Assembly: GCF_003574965.1 (NCBI RefSeq)
Contig: NZ_CP032317.1
Location: forward strand, 3,968,001-4,032,000
Origin: Hymenobacter oligotrophus
GTDB taxonomy: Bacteria > Bacteroidota > Bacteroidia > Cytophagales > Hymenobacteraceae
Length of the DNA: 64,000 bases
Direction of reading: 5' to 3'
In this document: positions 33,203 to 42,598 of the stretch, in pieces
How positions within the stretch are numbered: the first letter of the stretch is position 1
Layout: each line of letters begins with the position of its first letter
Notes under the pieces: generated by a model
Told to the model about the DNA's origin: nothing
The model's database searches: none
The model's input: only the letters and a program-made list of their open reading frames with translations
Made by a program: the position numbers and the translations under genes

Positions 33203-34141
33203 ATGAAAGCGTTGCTCGCTGCCTTGCTGCTTGTTGGTGGTGCCTCGGTTGCCGAGGCTCAAAGCCTGCCGGCCGTGTACCTGAACGAGCAAAACCAGGA
33301 AGCCGTGCCCGACAGTGCCACGCACTACCGCGTGGTGGAGCAACAACCCGAAAACGGCTTGTACCCCATGCGCGAGTATGCCCTGAACGGCACCTTGCTG
33401 CTACGGGGTTATCTGGAAAGCCTCGAGCCGCCCAAGCGCAGCGGCCTGTTCACGACATATTACCCGAGCGGTGCCAAAGCCAGCCAGGTTAATTTCCAGA
33501 ACGACCAGCCCAACGGCGTGTACGTGGCCTGGTACGAAGACGGCAAAGTGCAGGAGCGCGGCGAGTACTACAATGGCGAGCGAACCGGCCGCTGGCTTAG
33601 CGTGCACCGCAACGGGCAACGGCGCTCTACGGGCATGTACCATCAAAACCAGCCCACCGGTGAGTGGCGCTACTACTACAGCTCGGGCCAACCAGCCGCG
33701 GTAGAGCAAATAGGGCAGGAGGCCAGCGCGAAGCTATTCAACGAAGACGGAACCCGCCACGACGGATTGGTGCAGCGCCGGCAGGCACCCGAGTTTCCGG
33801 GCGGCGAGCAGGCCCTGGTCGAATACCTCATTCAGCACACCGTGTACCCTAAAGACGCCCGCCGCAAAGGAATTACCGGCAAGGTGTACGTAACCTACAC
33901 CGTGGGCGAAGACGGCCGCGTGGGCCAAGTGCGCGTGCTGCGTGGCCTCTCGCCCGAAGCCGACCTAGAAGCCAAGCGCGTGGTGGAAAGCCTGCCTAGG
34001 TTCCGGCCCGGCCGCGAGTACAACGTGCCCACCAGCTTTACCTACACCGTACCCATTTACTTCGCGCCGCAGTTCAACTTGTTTGGTGGGCCCAAGCCCC
34101 CGCCCACGCCGCCCGTGGAGGCGCGCGCCAACTGGGAGTAA
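33203..34141 (+). CDS. MORN-repeat protein with C-terminal TonB domain
   Basis: The protein has 312 residues from the ATG at 33203 (MKALLAALLLVGGASVAEAQ), with a signal peptide. Residues about 60-195 are MORN/YwqK-type repeats (GLFTTYYPSGAKASQVNFQN, GVYVAWYEDGKVQERGEYYN, GRWLSVHRNGQRRSTGMYHQ). The C-terminal TonB domain (about 210-295) has EFPGGEQALVEYLIQHTVYP and GKVYVTYTVGEDGRVGQVRV. There is no N-terminal membrane anchor, so it is not a classical energy transducer; this fusion is common among secreted Bacteroidota proteins of unknown role. A Pro-rich C-terminus follows. Confidence 0.82.
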   Translation: MKALLAALLLVGGASVAEAQSLPAVYLNEQNQEAVPDSATHYRVVEQQPENGLYPMREYALNGTLLLRGYLESLEPPKRSGLFTTYYPSGAKASQVNFQNDQPNGVYVAWYEDGKVQERGEYYNGERTGRWLSVHRNGQRRSTGMYHQNQPTGEWRYYYSSGQPAAVEQIGQEASAKLFNEDGTRHDGLVQRRQAPEFPGGEQALVEYLIQHTVYPKDARRKGITGKVYVTYTVGEDGRVGQVRVLRGLSPEADLEAKRVVESLPRFRPGREYNVPTSFTYTVPIYFAPQFNLFGGPKPPPTPPVEARANWE

Positions 34142-34143
34142 AC

Positions 34144-34183
34144 GCAAAGCGGCCCCGCCACCTAGGTGGCGGGGCCGCTTTGC
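34144..34183. terminator. 40-base perfect palindrome centred on CCTAGG
   Basis: Positions 34144-34163 are the exact complement of 34164-34183. The dyad axis falls in CCTAGG at 34161-34166, so in RNA a CUAG loop tops an 18-bp stem. It separates the convergent MORN/TonB and trxA genes. Confidence 0.75.
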
Positions 34184-34198
34184 TTGGGCAGGGGCGCC

Positions 34199-34528
34199 TT
34201 AGGCGGTTACTTGCGCATCCAGCTTTTGGGCCAGCACGTGCTTCGGCACGGCGCCTACTTGCTTGTCAACTACCTGGCCGTTCTTGAACACCAGCAGCGT
34301 AGGGATGCTGCGAATGCCGAACTTCATCGAGGTTTGCGGGTTGGCGTCTACGTCAACTTTGCCAATTACGGCGCGGCCTTCGTACTCACCGGCCAATTCC
34401 TCAACTACCGGGCCTACCATGCGGCACGGGCCGCACCATTCAGCCCAAAAGTCTACCAATACAGGCTTATCGGAGTTGATGATTTCGTCGAAGTTGGCGT
34501 CGGTGATTTCAATGGCTTTGTGTCCCAT
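34199..34528 (-). CDS. trxA: Thioredoxin
   Basis: The protein has 109 residues from the ATG at 34528 ([20 protein letters not shown]); a longer frame to 34702 has an unlikely extension. The active site is [14 protein letters not shown], the cis-Pro is in [13 protein letters not shown], and the buried Asp is in VLVDFWA. It reduces protein disulfides in the cytoplasm and can feed DsbD (27840-30056). The gene follows dnaE on the same strand, an order seen in other Bacteroidota, but with its own -7 box. Confidence 0.96.
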   Translation of the reverse strand: MGHKAIEITDANFDEIINSDKPVLVDFWAEWCGPCRMVGPVVEELAGEYEGRAVIGKVDVDANPQTSMKFGIRSIPTLLVFKNGQVVDKQVGAVPKHVLAQKLDAQVTA

Positions 34529-34613
34529 TGTCTTATGCGGGTTAAGAAAGTGAGTGCCTAGGTTAACTAACCTGCTTACGCGAGTTGGGCGCGCAAGGTA
34601 GCAGATTGGATGG

Positions 34614-34621
34614 CAAACATA
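34614..34621 (-). promoter_or_regulatory. -7 box TATGTTTG for trxA
   Basis: Perfect TAnnTTTG on the minus strand, 85 bases before the start codon. Confidence 0.5.
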
Positions 34622-34816
34622 GAAGCTCCGGGAAAGTTCGAGTATTCGATTGGACTCAGAAGGTTGACCGGAGCAAACCAAAAGAACGTTATTCCTGGCC
34701 AAGCCTAGGCTACCTGTATACTGCCGTTAAACAGCAATTGCTTTCTGCGCCAATACACAGCTTGTTCCGGGCCACTTGTAGCGATGTTAGCTAGTGATTG
34801 AGTTTGAGGTTCCGGT

Positions 34817-37800
34817 TTAAATCAGCTGGCAAGTCTCAATTTCCATTTCGCGCATCTTGAAGATAAACGACTTCGGGTCAATGCGGTAGCGGCGCGAGTA
34901 CGTATCCACCGTGAGGTGCTCGTGCGGTTCAGCAAACTTGATTTCGAGCTTCTTCGAGCCGGCGCATTCCTCCACGGCGGCCATAAAGCGGTCCATGAAC
35001 GGCTCCGTAATGGTGCGCAGATCGAGTTGCACGCGCACGCCGTTGGCCAGCTTTTCGGCCACGTTGAACAGGGGCTCCATGGTCAGAATCTTGAACTCGA
35101 ACTGATCGGAGTCGCGGAAACGTTGCGCGTACTTGCCCCGGATGTACATGGGCGGCACCTGCTCCTTGTCGTAGTTGCGCGGGTTGATGATGGCCGAAAA
35201 GCGGGTGTAATCGTCGCGGAACAAAGCCAGGTTGATGCTGGAGTCGTAGTCTTCCACGTTGAACGACACAAACGGTTGGCCCGTCTTGGTCGTCTTAAAC
35301 ATCACGTTCGAAATCAGCCCGGCCACCGTGATGTCGCGGTTCTTGTAGTTCTCGATTTTATCGAGCCCGCAGGTGCAGTACGAATCAATTTCCAGCTTGA
35401 AGTCGTCGAGCGGGTGGCCCGATAGGTAGAAACCCACCACTTCCTTTTCGCGGCGCAACTGCTCGGTAGCGGGCCAGGGCTCCATGTCGGGCACCTTGGG
35501 CAGCGGCATGGCCACTGCCCCGAACGCGCCGCCCCCAAACAAGCTCTGCTGGGCCGAGTCCTGGTCGGCCTGGTGCTGCTGACCTAGGCGCACGGCCTTG
35601 TCGATGAGGTGCTGGTCGCCGGACGGCGCCTCCACAAACTGGCGGCGGTGGTAGCGCTCAAACGAATCGAAGGCACCGGCCAAGGCCAGGCTTTCGAACG
35701 TTTTCTTGTTCACGGCGCGCAGGTTCACGCGCTTCGCAAAGTCGAAGATATCGGAGTACGGGCCTTTTTTCTCCCGTTCGGCCACAATGTTCTCGATGGC
35801 GGCTTCGCCGGCGCCCTTTACGGCCGCCATGCCAAAACGAATCTGGCCCTTTTCGTTTACGTTAAACTTCAGTACCGATTCGTTCACGTCGGGGCCGAGT
35901 ACCTGCACGCCCTGCCGGCGCGCCTCCTCGATAAAGAAGGTCACCTTCTTGATGTCCGACATGTTGTTCGTCAGCACGGCGGCCATGTACTCGGCCGGGT
36001 AGTTGGCCTTGAGATAACCCGTTTGGTAAGCCACCACCGAGTAGGCGGCCGAGTGGGAGCGGTTGAAGCCGTAGGCCGCAAACTTCTCCATCACGTCGAA
36101 CACCTCGTTGGCCTTCTTTTCTTTGATGCCGTGCAGCTCGAGGGCGCCTTTGCAGAATTTCTCCCGCTCCTGCGCCATCTTTTTCATGTCCTTCTTACCC
36201 ATGGCCCGGCGCAGCAAGTCGGCGCCACCTAGGGAGTAGCCGGCCAAAATCTGGGCCGTTTGCATGATCTGCTCCTGGTACACCATAATGCCCTGGGAGT
36301 AGTTCAGGATGGGCTCCAGCAGCTCGTGCGGGTATTCAATGGGTTCGCGGCCGTGCTTGCGGTTGATGAAGTTCGGGATGAACTGCATCGGGCCGGGGCG
36401 GTACAGCGCGTTCATGGCAATCAGGTCCTCAATGTTGGTGGGCTTGAGGTCCTTGAGGTACATGCGCATGCCCTCCGATTCGAACTGGAACGTGCCGATG
36501 GTGTCGCCGCGCTGGTACAGCTCGTAGGTTTTCGGGTCGTCGAGCGGAATGTCGTCGATGTTGATGTCGACGCCGTGGTTCTTCTTGATCAGGGTAAGCG
36601 CGTCCACGATAATCGTGAGCGTCTTCAGACCCAGGAAGTCCATCTTCAGCATCCCCGCCGACTCAATCACCTTGCCGTCGAACTGCGTCACCAGCAGGTC
36701 CGAGTCCTTGGAGGTCGAAACCGGGATGTACTTCGTGATGTCGTCGGGGGCAATGATGACGCCGGCCGCGTGGATGCCGGTGTTGCGCACCGAGCCCTCC
36801 AGCTTTTCGGCCAGGCGCAAAATTTGCCCGCGCAGGTTGTCCGGCGCGTCGTCGCGGCGGATCATGTCCAGCTCCTGGTTTTCGGCAAACGCCCCGGCCA
36901 ACGTGGTGCCGGGTTTTTCGGGCACCATCTTGGCCAGCTCGTTGGTGGCGGGCAAAGGCAGCTCCATGGCACGGGCCACGTCCTTGATGCTCGACTTGGC
37001 GGCCATGGTACCGAAGGTGATGATTTGGGCCACCTGCGTTTTGCCGTACTTATCCACCACGTAGTCAATCACGCGCTGGCGGTTCACGTCGTCAAAGTCG
37101 ATATCGATATCGGGCATCGACACGCGCTCGGGGTTCAGGAAACGCTCGAACAGCAGCGAGTACTTGATGGGGTCGATGTTGGTGATGCCGACGCAGTAGG
37201 CCACCGCCGAACCAGCGGCCGAGCCACGGCCCGGGCCCACGGCCACGCCCATGTCGCGTCCTTTGTTGATGAAGTCCTGCACGATCAGGAAGTAGCCGGC
37301 AAAGCCCATCGTCTGGATAATGCGCAGCTCGTACTCCAGCCGTTCCTCGATTTCGGGCGTGCGCTCCGAGTAGCGCGGCGGCTTGGTCATCGTCACGATG
37401 CCCTTGCCCGCACTCGGTCCGAAAGCGCCCACGTACGTCAGCTCGCGCAGGAATTCGTCGGCGTTGGCAAAGCCAGCCGGCAGCGGGAAATTGGGCAACA
37501 GAATGTCGCGCGCCAGCTTGGGCGGCGTGATTTTGTCGACGATTTCGTTCGTGTTGTCCAGGCTTTCGGGCACGTCGTGAAACAGCGCCGCCATTTCCTC
37601 CTGCGTCTTGAAGTAGAACTGGTCGTTGGGGAAACCGAAGCGCGAGCGGGGCTTGGGCATCTGCATTTCCTCGTCGATGCGCATCAGCTGGCGGCGCACT
37701 TGGTCGTCGCGGCCGGCCAAGGGGCGCAGGTTGTCGAGGTGGTCGTAGAGTACCTGGTTTTCGCCCGAAATCAGCCGGAAATACCTGGTCTGAAAATCAC

Positions 37801-38533
37801 CGACCGGGATGCTGTGCTCCTCGCCGGTATTCACGCACAACAGCAAATCGTGCGGGGCAAAGTCCTGCTGGTCGACGTAATGCGAGTCGTTGGTGCAAAT
37901 CACCTTCACGTTGTACTTCTTCGCCCACTTCAGCAGCGTCTGGTTCAGGTCTTCTTGGCTTTTGCCCGTGTTGTCGATGTTCTGAATGCCGTGGCGCTGA
38001 ATCTCGATGTAGTAGTCCTCACCGAATACATCGAGCCACCACTGCAGCAGCTTCTCGGCCTCTTCCTCCGATTTCCACAGCAAGGCCTGCGGAATTTCGG
38101 CGCCGATGCAGCAGGAGGTAGCAATCAGCCCTTCGCTGTACTGCAGCAGCAACTCCTTGTCGATGCGCGGGTACTTGCTGTACACACCCTCGATAAAGCT
38201 CATGGAGCAGAGCTTGGCCAGGTTCTGGTAGCCGGCTTGGTCTTTGGCCAGCAGCAGCTGGTGGAAGCGGTTGTCCCGCTCGCCCTTTTCGCGGCTAAAC
38301 TGCTTTTTGTGCCGGTCTTCCACCAAGTAAAACTCGCAGCCCACAATGGGCTTCACGTTGTACTTGTTGGCCTCGGCCACAAAGTTGAACGCCCCAAACA
38401 TGTTGCCGTGGTCGGTGAGGGCCACCGCGGGCATGCCGTCCTTCTGGGCCTTTTTCATCAGCGCCGAAATGCTGGCCTGGCCGTCGAGCAGGGAGTATTG
38501 GGTGTGGCAGTGGAGGTGCGAAAACGTAGGCAT
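34817..38533 (-). CDS. dnaE: DNA polymerase III alpha subunit
   Basis: The protein has 1238 residues from the ATG at 38533 (MPTFSHLHCHTQYSLLDGQA); an ATG four codons earlier is possible. It has an N-terminal PHP domain (HCHTQYSLLDG, ALTDHGNMFG), the polymerase palm with catalytic Asp in VSMPDIDIDFDDVNRQRVID, the fingers and thumb region (GIHAAGVIIAP, YRPGPMQFIPNFINRKHG, AMGKKDMKKMAQEREKF), a beta-clamp/OB-fold C-terminal half (NRDITVAGLISNVMFKTTKT). It is the replicative polymerase. The PHP metal ligands appear intact. Upstream on the minus strand a TAACTTTA box lies at 38576-38583. Confidence 0.98.
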   Translation of the reverse strand: MPTFSHLHCHTQYSLLDGQASISALMKKAQKDGMPAVALTDHGNMFGAFNFVAEANKYNVKPIVGCEFYLVEDRHKKQFSREKGERDNRFHQLLLAKDQAGYQNLAKLCSMSFIEGVYSKYPRIDKELLLQYSEGLIATSCCIGAEIPQALLWKSEEEAEKLLQWWLDVFGEDYYIEIQRHGIQNIDNTGKSQEDLNQTLLKWAKKYNVKVICTNDSHYVDQQDFAPHDLLLCVNTGEEHSIPVGDFQTRYFRLISGENQVLYDHLDNLRPLAGRDDQVRRQLMRIDEEMQMPKPRSRFGFPNDQFYFKTQEEMAALFHDVPESLDNTNEIVDKITPPKLARDILLPNFPLPAGFANADEFLRELTYVGAFGPSAGKGIVTMTKPPRYSERTPEIEERLEYELRIIQTMGFAGYFLIVQDFINKGRDMGVAVGPGRGSAAGSAVAYCVGITNIDPIKYSLLFERFLNPERVSMPDIDIDFDDVNRQRVIDYVVDKYGKTQVAQIITFGTMAAKSSIKDVARAMELPLPATNELAKMVPEKPGTTLAGAFAENQELDMIRRDDAPDNLRGQILRLAEKLEGSVRNTGIHAAGVIIAPDDITKYIPVSTSKDSDLLVTQFDGKVIESAGMLKMDFLGLKTLTIIVDALTLIKKNHGVDINIDDIPLDDPKTYELYQRGDTIGTFQFESEGMRMYLKDLKPTNIEDLIAMNALYRPGPMQFIPNFINRKHGREPIEYPHELLEPILNYSQGIMVYQEQIMQTAQILAGYSLGGADLLRRAMGKKDMKKMAQEREKFCKGALELHGIKEKKANEVFDVMEKFAAYGFNRSHSAAYSVVAYQTGYLKANYPAEYMAAVLTNNMSDIKKVTFFIEEARRQGVQVLGPDVNESVLKFNVNEKGQIRFGMAAVKGAGEAAIENIVAEREKKGPYSDIFDFAKRVNLRAVNKKTFESLALAGAFDSFERYHRRQFVEAPSGDQHLIDKAVRLGQQHQADQDSAQQSLFGGGAFGAVAMPLPKVPDMEPWPATEQLRREKEVVGFYLSGHPLDDFKLEIDSYCTCGLDKIENYKNRDITVAGLISNVMFKTTKTGQPFVSFNVEDYDSSINLALFRDDYTRFSAIINPRNYDKEQVPPMYIRGKYAQRFRDSDQFEFKILTMEPLFNVAEKLANGVRVQLDLRTITEPFMDRFMAAVEECAGSKKLEIKFAEPHEHLTVDTYSRRYRIDPKSFIFKMREMEIETCQLI

Positions 38534-38937
38534 AAGCGGGGGCAATGCGGCACAGGGTTGGGGTGCTGCATCAGGTAAAGTTACCGCTGGGGTAGGGGAA
38601 AGAGAAATTGGGGGAACGGATGTTTTTGTGTATCAACAACAAAAAACTGCCGCGTTTCGAGCCCTTGGCAGCGTGGCTTACCTAGGGCCCCGCTGGTGCC
38701 GCAGGCACCGGCATTCGCCACCACCTAGGAAACCCGTGCAAGTTGGCCAAGGGCCGTGTTCCGGTGCAAAGGCTTACCTTGATGTCGGGCTGTTGCGAGC
38801 GGTGCGCGCCAATGCGGCCAAGAGCGGCACAACACCTATCGGCAACCCGCGTTTGTAATACCGGAAGCGTAACAGGTAGCAGCAAGGCGCTGCAAACCAA
38901 GTAGTATAATCGGTAGCTACTTAAGCCAAGTTCTGTT
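38534..38937. other. 400-base divergent intergenic region
   Basis: It lies between dnaE and the desaturase gene. I see a minus-strand -7-like box TAACTTTA (38576-38583) for dnaE, two CCTAGG sites (38681, 38724) and a TATAAT-like run near 38906 before the desaturase gene. No gene is supported. Confidence 0.5.
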
Positions 38938-40011
38938 ATGAAGTCCTTATCTGCGCTTACCGATCCGGTTTACCAAGAACCCAGCCAGTATTCGGCCATT
39001 GACCGATGGCTGCTGCGCTTTATTCAGGATAAGCGCGACTTGCCCTTTGCGCGGCTGGTGCTCAACATTACCCTTACGCTGGTGCCGTTGGCGGGGCTGC
39101 TGTACTGGCCCGGGCTGCCCGGCCCGGTGTGGTGGGCGGCTGCCATAGCCTATCATTTTCTCAACAATGTTACCTACAAAGGGCCTTTTGGGCTGATGCT
39201 GCACTGCACTTGCCACCGCATCCTGTTCAAGAAAAAGTACGCCTTCCTCAACCACTACCTGCCGTGGGGCATCGGGTTGTTTTTCGGGCAAACTCCCGAA
39301 ACCTATTTTACCCACCACATGGGCATGCACCACGCCGAAAACAACATGCCGGAAGATACCAGCTCGACGATGCGCTACCAACGCGACTCGGTACGAAGCT
39401 TTTTGCTGTACCTAGGTACGTTCGTGTTGGTGGGCTTGTACCAGATGTCGAGCTACTTTGTCAGAACCGGGCGGCGCAAGTTTCTGTTTCGCTCCATTCG
39501 GGGCGAGGTGTTTTTCTTCGCTCTGTGCGTGGGCCTGAGCTTTGTGAACTGGCCGGCTACATTCACAGTGTTCATTCTGCCGTTCCTGATTTCGCGCGTG
39601 GTAATGATGCTTGGCAACTGGACGCAGCATGCCTTTGTCGATCCGGCAGCACCCAACGACGAGTACCGCAACAGCATCACCTGCATCAACACGAAATACA
39701 ACCACAAGTGCTGGAACGATGGCTACCACGCCAGCCACCACTTAAAGCCCGCCTTGCACTGGACGGCTCACCCCGCCGAATTTACCCGCACCGTGCACGA
39801 GTACGCCGCCCACGACGCCATTGTGTTCGACGGCATTCATTACCTGCACCTGTTTGCCTGGCTTATGCTCAAGCGCTACGATCTTATGGCCAAGCACTTC
39901 GTGAACCTAGGCGACCGGTATGCCTCCGATGCCGAAGTAATTGAATTGCTGAAAACCCGAACCCGGCGAATTGCACCCGGACAGGCGGTTGCTGCAGCCG
40001 CGGCTGCCTAG
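38938..40011 (+). CDS. Membrane fatty acid desaturase / hydroxylase family
   Basis: The protein has 357 residues with about four to six membrane helices. Three His clusters typical of the di-iron membrane desaturase family are visible: HCTCHR near residue 89, THHMGMHHAE near 122, and DGYHASHHLKP near 262. These bind the iron pair facing the cytoplasm. The substrate is probably an acyl chain in membrane lipid, but fatty acid hydroxylase or carotenoid-type activity is possible. Ferredoxin such as that at 2259-2597 could supply electrons; this is a guess. The C-terminus ends in an Ala run. Confidence 0.85.
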   Translation: MKSLSALTDPVYQEPSQYSAIDRWLLRFIQDKRDLPFARLVLNITLTLVPLAGLLYWPGLPGPVWWAAAIAYHFLNNVTYKGPFGLMLHCTCHRILFKKKYAFLNHYLPWGIGLFFGQTPETYFTHHMGMHHAENNMPEDTSSTMRYQRDSVRSFLLYLGTFVLVGLYQMSSYFVRTGRRKFLFRSIRGEVFFFALCVGLSFVNWPATFTVFILPFLISRVVMMLGNWTQHAFVDPAAPNDEYRNSITCINTKYNHKCWNDGYHASHHLKPALHWTAHPAEFTRTVHEYAAHDAIVFDGIHYLHLFAWLMLKRYDLMAKHFVNLGDRYASDAEVIELLKTRTRRIAPGQAVAAAAAA

Positions 40012-40056
40012 CGCCAACGCGGTGTAATAAATACTACCGGGTACAACAGTTGAAGG

Positions 40057-40104
40057 CCCAAAAACGAAACGGGCTGCCCTAGGGCAGCCCGCTTCGTTTT
40101 TGGG
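40057..40104. terminator. 48-base terminator palindrome centred on CCTAGG
   Basis: Arms 40057-40080 and 40081-40104 match over 24 bp with one difference. The axis is within CCTAGG at 40078-40083. A5 and T5 runs near the ends make it a bidirectional terminator for the convergent desaturase and transglycosylase genes. Confidence 0.85.
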
Positions 40105-40114
40105 AAGCAAGAGC

Positions 40115-42421
40115 TTATTTAACAGGCTTAATGACCAGTACTTCGCCGGGGCGCACGTTGAAATCGGGTTTGCCGTTCCACTCCATGATGTCCTTGATGG
40201 TAACGCCGTACTTGCGCGAAATGCCATACATCGACTCGCCGGGCGCTACCGTGTGCTTGATTGCGCCCGAGGCAGCGGTTGGGCTTGCAGCAGGGGCCGA
40301 TGCAGCAGGTGTGGCCGGTTTAGTGGCCGGTGCCGGGGTAGCAGCCGGCTTGGCCGGGGCCGCGCTGGGGGCCGGAGCAGCCGAGGCCGTAGCACTCGGC
40401 GCCGGCGGCGCTACCCGGATAACCTGCCCAATCAGCAGCGCGGGGCTGGGGGGCAGGTTGTTCCAGGCAATAATATCAGCTGGCCGAATGCCAAAGCGGC
40501 GAGCAATGGAGTACACGTTCTCCTTGGGCTGAACCGTGTGCAAGCCCGAACTCGGCACCGGCTCTACGGTGGTAGCAACCGGGGCCGGAGCCGCTTGCGC
40601 AGCGGGGGCCGGGGCGGGCTTATCGGCTGAAGCTGCAGGTACCGAGGTAGGTGCTGTTGGCTTGGCTGCAGTGGGTGCTGCTGCCGGTGCGGGAGCTGGT
40701 GCCGGTTTGCTGGCGGGCGGCGTACTTGGCGCGGGGCGGCTGGCTGGCGTTGCGGGGGCCGCCACCACAGCCACGGGTTCTTCCTCAGCTGCGTCGGCGG
40801 CGGGCTCATCGGCCACGGGCGCAGAGGCCGGAAGTCCTTTGTTGCTGCCGGCAGTGGTGCTAGCGTACGCGGGTTGCTGGCTGGGCGCCGGTGCCGCTGC
40901 CGAATCGGGGGCAGCCACATCGTTGATGTTTTCGAGGTTCGAATCAGCAGCAGCTTCGCCGGTACCCACCGTGGCATCGGCTACCGCCGGCTCGTCTTGC
41001 ACCGGTTGCGCGGGAGCGGGTTTGCTGGCCGTAGTAGCCGGGGCAGGGTTGATTGTGGCTGGTTTGCTCGGAGCAGGTTTGGGCGCAGTAGCCGGCGCAG
41101 GAACGGGTTCGGCAGGAGTGGGGCTGCCTACCGGCCGCTCCAAAGCTGCCGCTACGGCCCCGTTGGTATCTTTCACGTACTCCACGGCCACCTCGCGGGG
41201 GCGGGTGTGCTGCATCCAGAGTACGCGACCGGTTTGCAGCTGCTCGTTGGCAGCCATGCGGTTTTTGCTCCGAATGGCCTTGCTGCGCATTCCGTACTTC
41301 TGCGACACCGAGGCCACGCTTTCGCCTTGTTGCGCCACGTGGTACTCCACGGCCGCCTTGTCGCGCTTTTTCTGCACAAAGTAGGGCTGGCCAATTACTA
41401 TCTGATCGAAAGGCTTAAGGTCGTTGTATTGCAGCAGCTTGCGCAGTTTTATGCCGGTGCGTTGGGCCAGGTCTTCTTTGCTCTCGCCGGGCAGCGCCAC
41501 CACGGCGCGCAGGCCGTTCACGGTAACAAAGGCGGCGTTGGTGGGGTCAACTTCGGGCTTGGTTACCAGCTTGGAGGCGGCCTGCCGCTGCTGCACGGCC
41601 ATAGCCAGCAATTGCAGCGAGTCGGTTACGGGCACCAGCGCCGTGTACGACTTATCGGTGGGCACCGCGGCGGCTAGCAGCCAACGGTTGTGCTTGCTCA
41701 ACTCGGCTGCCGGCGTCTGGATGGCCTGCGCCAGCATTTCCAACGAGTGGCCTCCCATAGCGGGATACTCGCGCAGCATCATGGCCGGACGCGGGTTGGT
41801 CCCCACGGCGGGCTCGTAGGCCAGCTTGTGGGCCAGAAAGGTGAGGATGTACGGGTGCGTCTTCTCCGACACTTCCATTTCCGTGGCCGTCGCGTCGGTG
41901 GGCAGGGTGTAAGGTTTCACGCCGCCGGGCCCTAGGTTGTAGCTGAGCAGGGTGTTCAACCAGTTGCGGTACATCTGCTGCGAGCGGAGCAGGTACTTGG
42001 CCGCGCCGTGGGTTGCGGCTACCAGGTGCTTGCGTTCGTCAACCTGGTCGTTCACGAGTAGGCCAAAGTCCGATGCAGCTTCGCGCTTAAACTGCCAGTA
42101 GCCCACCGCATCGTGAATGCTCTGCGCATCGCCCTGCAAGCCGCTTTCCTGCAAGCAGAGGTAGCGAAAATCGAGGGGTACGCCTTCTTCCTGCAGCACT
42201 CGGTCGATGATCGGGAAAGCAGCATCGGCCAGGGCTACCCGCGCCTGAAACGACGAAGGGTGCCGCCGCAGGGCATCTACTTTTTGCTGCACGGCCGCCC
42301 GCCCCCCATCGGTAAGGCGCAGGCGCAAGCCGGCAAACTGAATTTCGGCGGGTACGGGTACGCTCTGGGCCGCCACCAGCAACGGCAGCAAGCAAAGCAA
42401 CAAAAGCAGCAGTCTTTTCAT
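40115..42421 (-). CDS. LysM-containing membrane-bound lytic murein transglycosylase (MltD-like)
   Basis: The protein has 768 residues from the ATG at 42421 (MKRLLLLLLCLLPLLVAAQ). The SLT catalytic domain (about 55-210) contains LDFRYLCLQESGLQGDA with catalytic Glu92, then GYWQFKREAASDFGL and LLSYNLGPGGV. Four LysM-type segments bind peptidoglycan: near 300-350 (ALPGESKEDLAQRTGIKLRK), 360-410 (HVAQQGESVASVSQKYGM), and two at the end (HTVQPKENVYSIARRFGI; HTVAPGESMYGISRKYGV). A Pro/Ala/Thr-rich linker of about 220 residues separates the second and third, and a further one of about 45 the last two. It cleaves glycan strands in the periplasm. Confidence 0.93.
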   Translation of the reverse strand: MKRLLLLLLCLLPLLVAAQSVPVPAEIQFAGLRLRLTDGGRAAVQQKVDALRRHPSSFQARVALADAAFPIIDRVLQEEGVPLDFRYLCLQESGLQGDAQSIHDAVGYWQFKREAASDFGLLVNDQVDERKHLVAATHGAAKYLLRSQQMYRNWLNTLLSYNLGPGGVKPYTLPTDATATEMEVSEKTHPYILTFLAHKLAYEPAVGTNPRPAMMLREYPAMGGHSLEMLAQAIQTPAAELSKHNRWLLAAAVPTDKSYTALVPVTDSLQLLAMAVQQRQAASKLVTKPEVDPTNAAFVTVNGLRAVVALPGESKEDLAQRTGIKLRKLLQYNDLKPFDQIVIGQPYFVQKKRDKAAVEYHVAQQGESVASVSQKYGMRSKAIRSKNRMAANEQLQTGRVLWMQHTRPREVAVEYVKDTNGAVAAALERPVGSPTPAEPVPAPATAPKPAPSKPATINPAPATTASKPAPAQPVQDEPAVADATVGTGEAAADSNLENINDVAAPDSAAAPAPSQQPAYASTTAGSNKGLPASAPVADEPAADAAEEEPVAVVAAPATPASRPAPSTPPASKPAPAPAPAAAPTAAKPTAPTSVPAASADKPAPAPAAQAAPAPVATTVEPVPSSGLHTVQPKENVYSIARRFGIRPADIIAWNNLPPSPALLIGQVIRVAPPAPSATASAAPAPSAAPAKPAATPAPATKPATPAASAPAASPTAASGAIKHTVAPGESMYGISRKYGVTIKDIMEWNGKPDFNVRPGEVLVIKPVK

Positions 42422-42598
42422 AAGCAGGCGGAGCAGACGGAACCAACGCCGCACGGCTTATTCGCCGGTTCCTCAGCTTACAAAGTAGGCGAAAAAATGC
42501 GTCGGCGCGGCCTACTAACGCCTGCCAATGTTGTTTTTATATGCGAGCACCTAAGGCTTTTATTGCAGGAAAGGCGCTGCACTCGTGCTATACCCGAT

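Noticed and set aside
36260-38578. 772-codon plus-strand open frame opposite dnaE
   Set aside because: It is the antisense shadow of a conserved gene in GC-rich DNA; its translation is rich in Val, His, Gln and Gly without any domain pattern.
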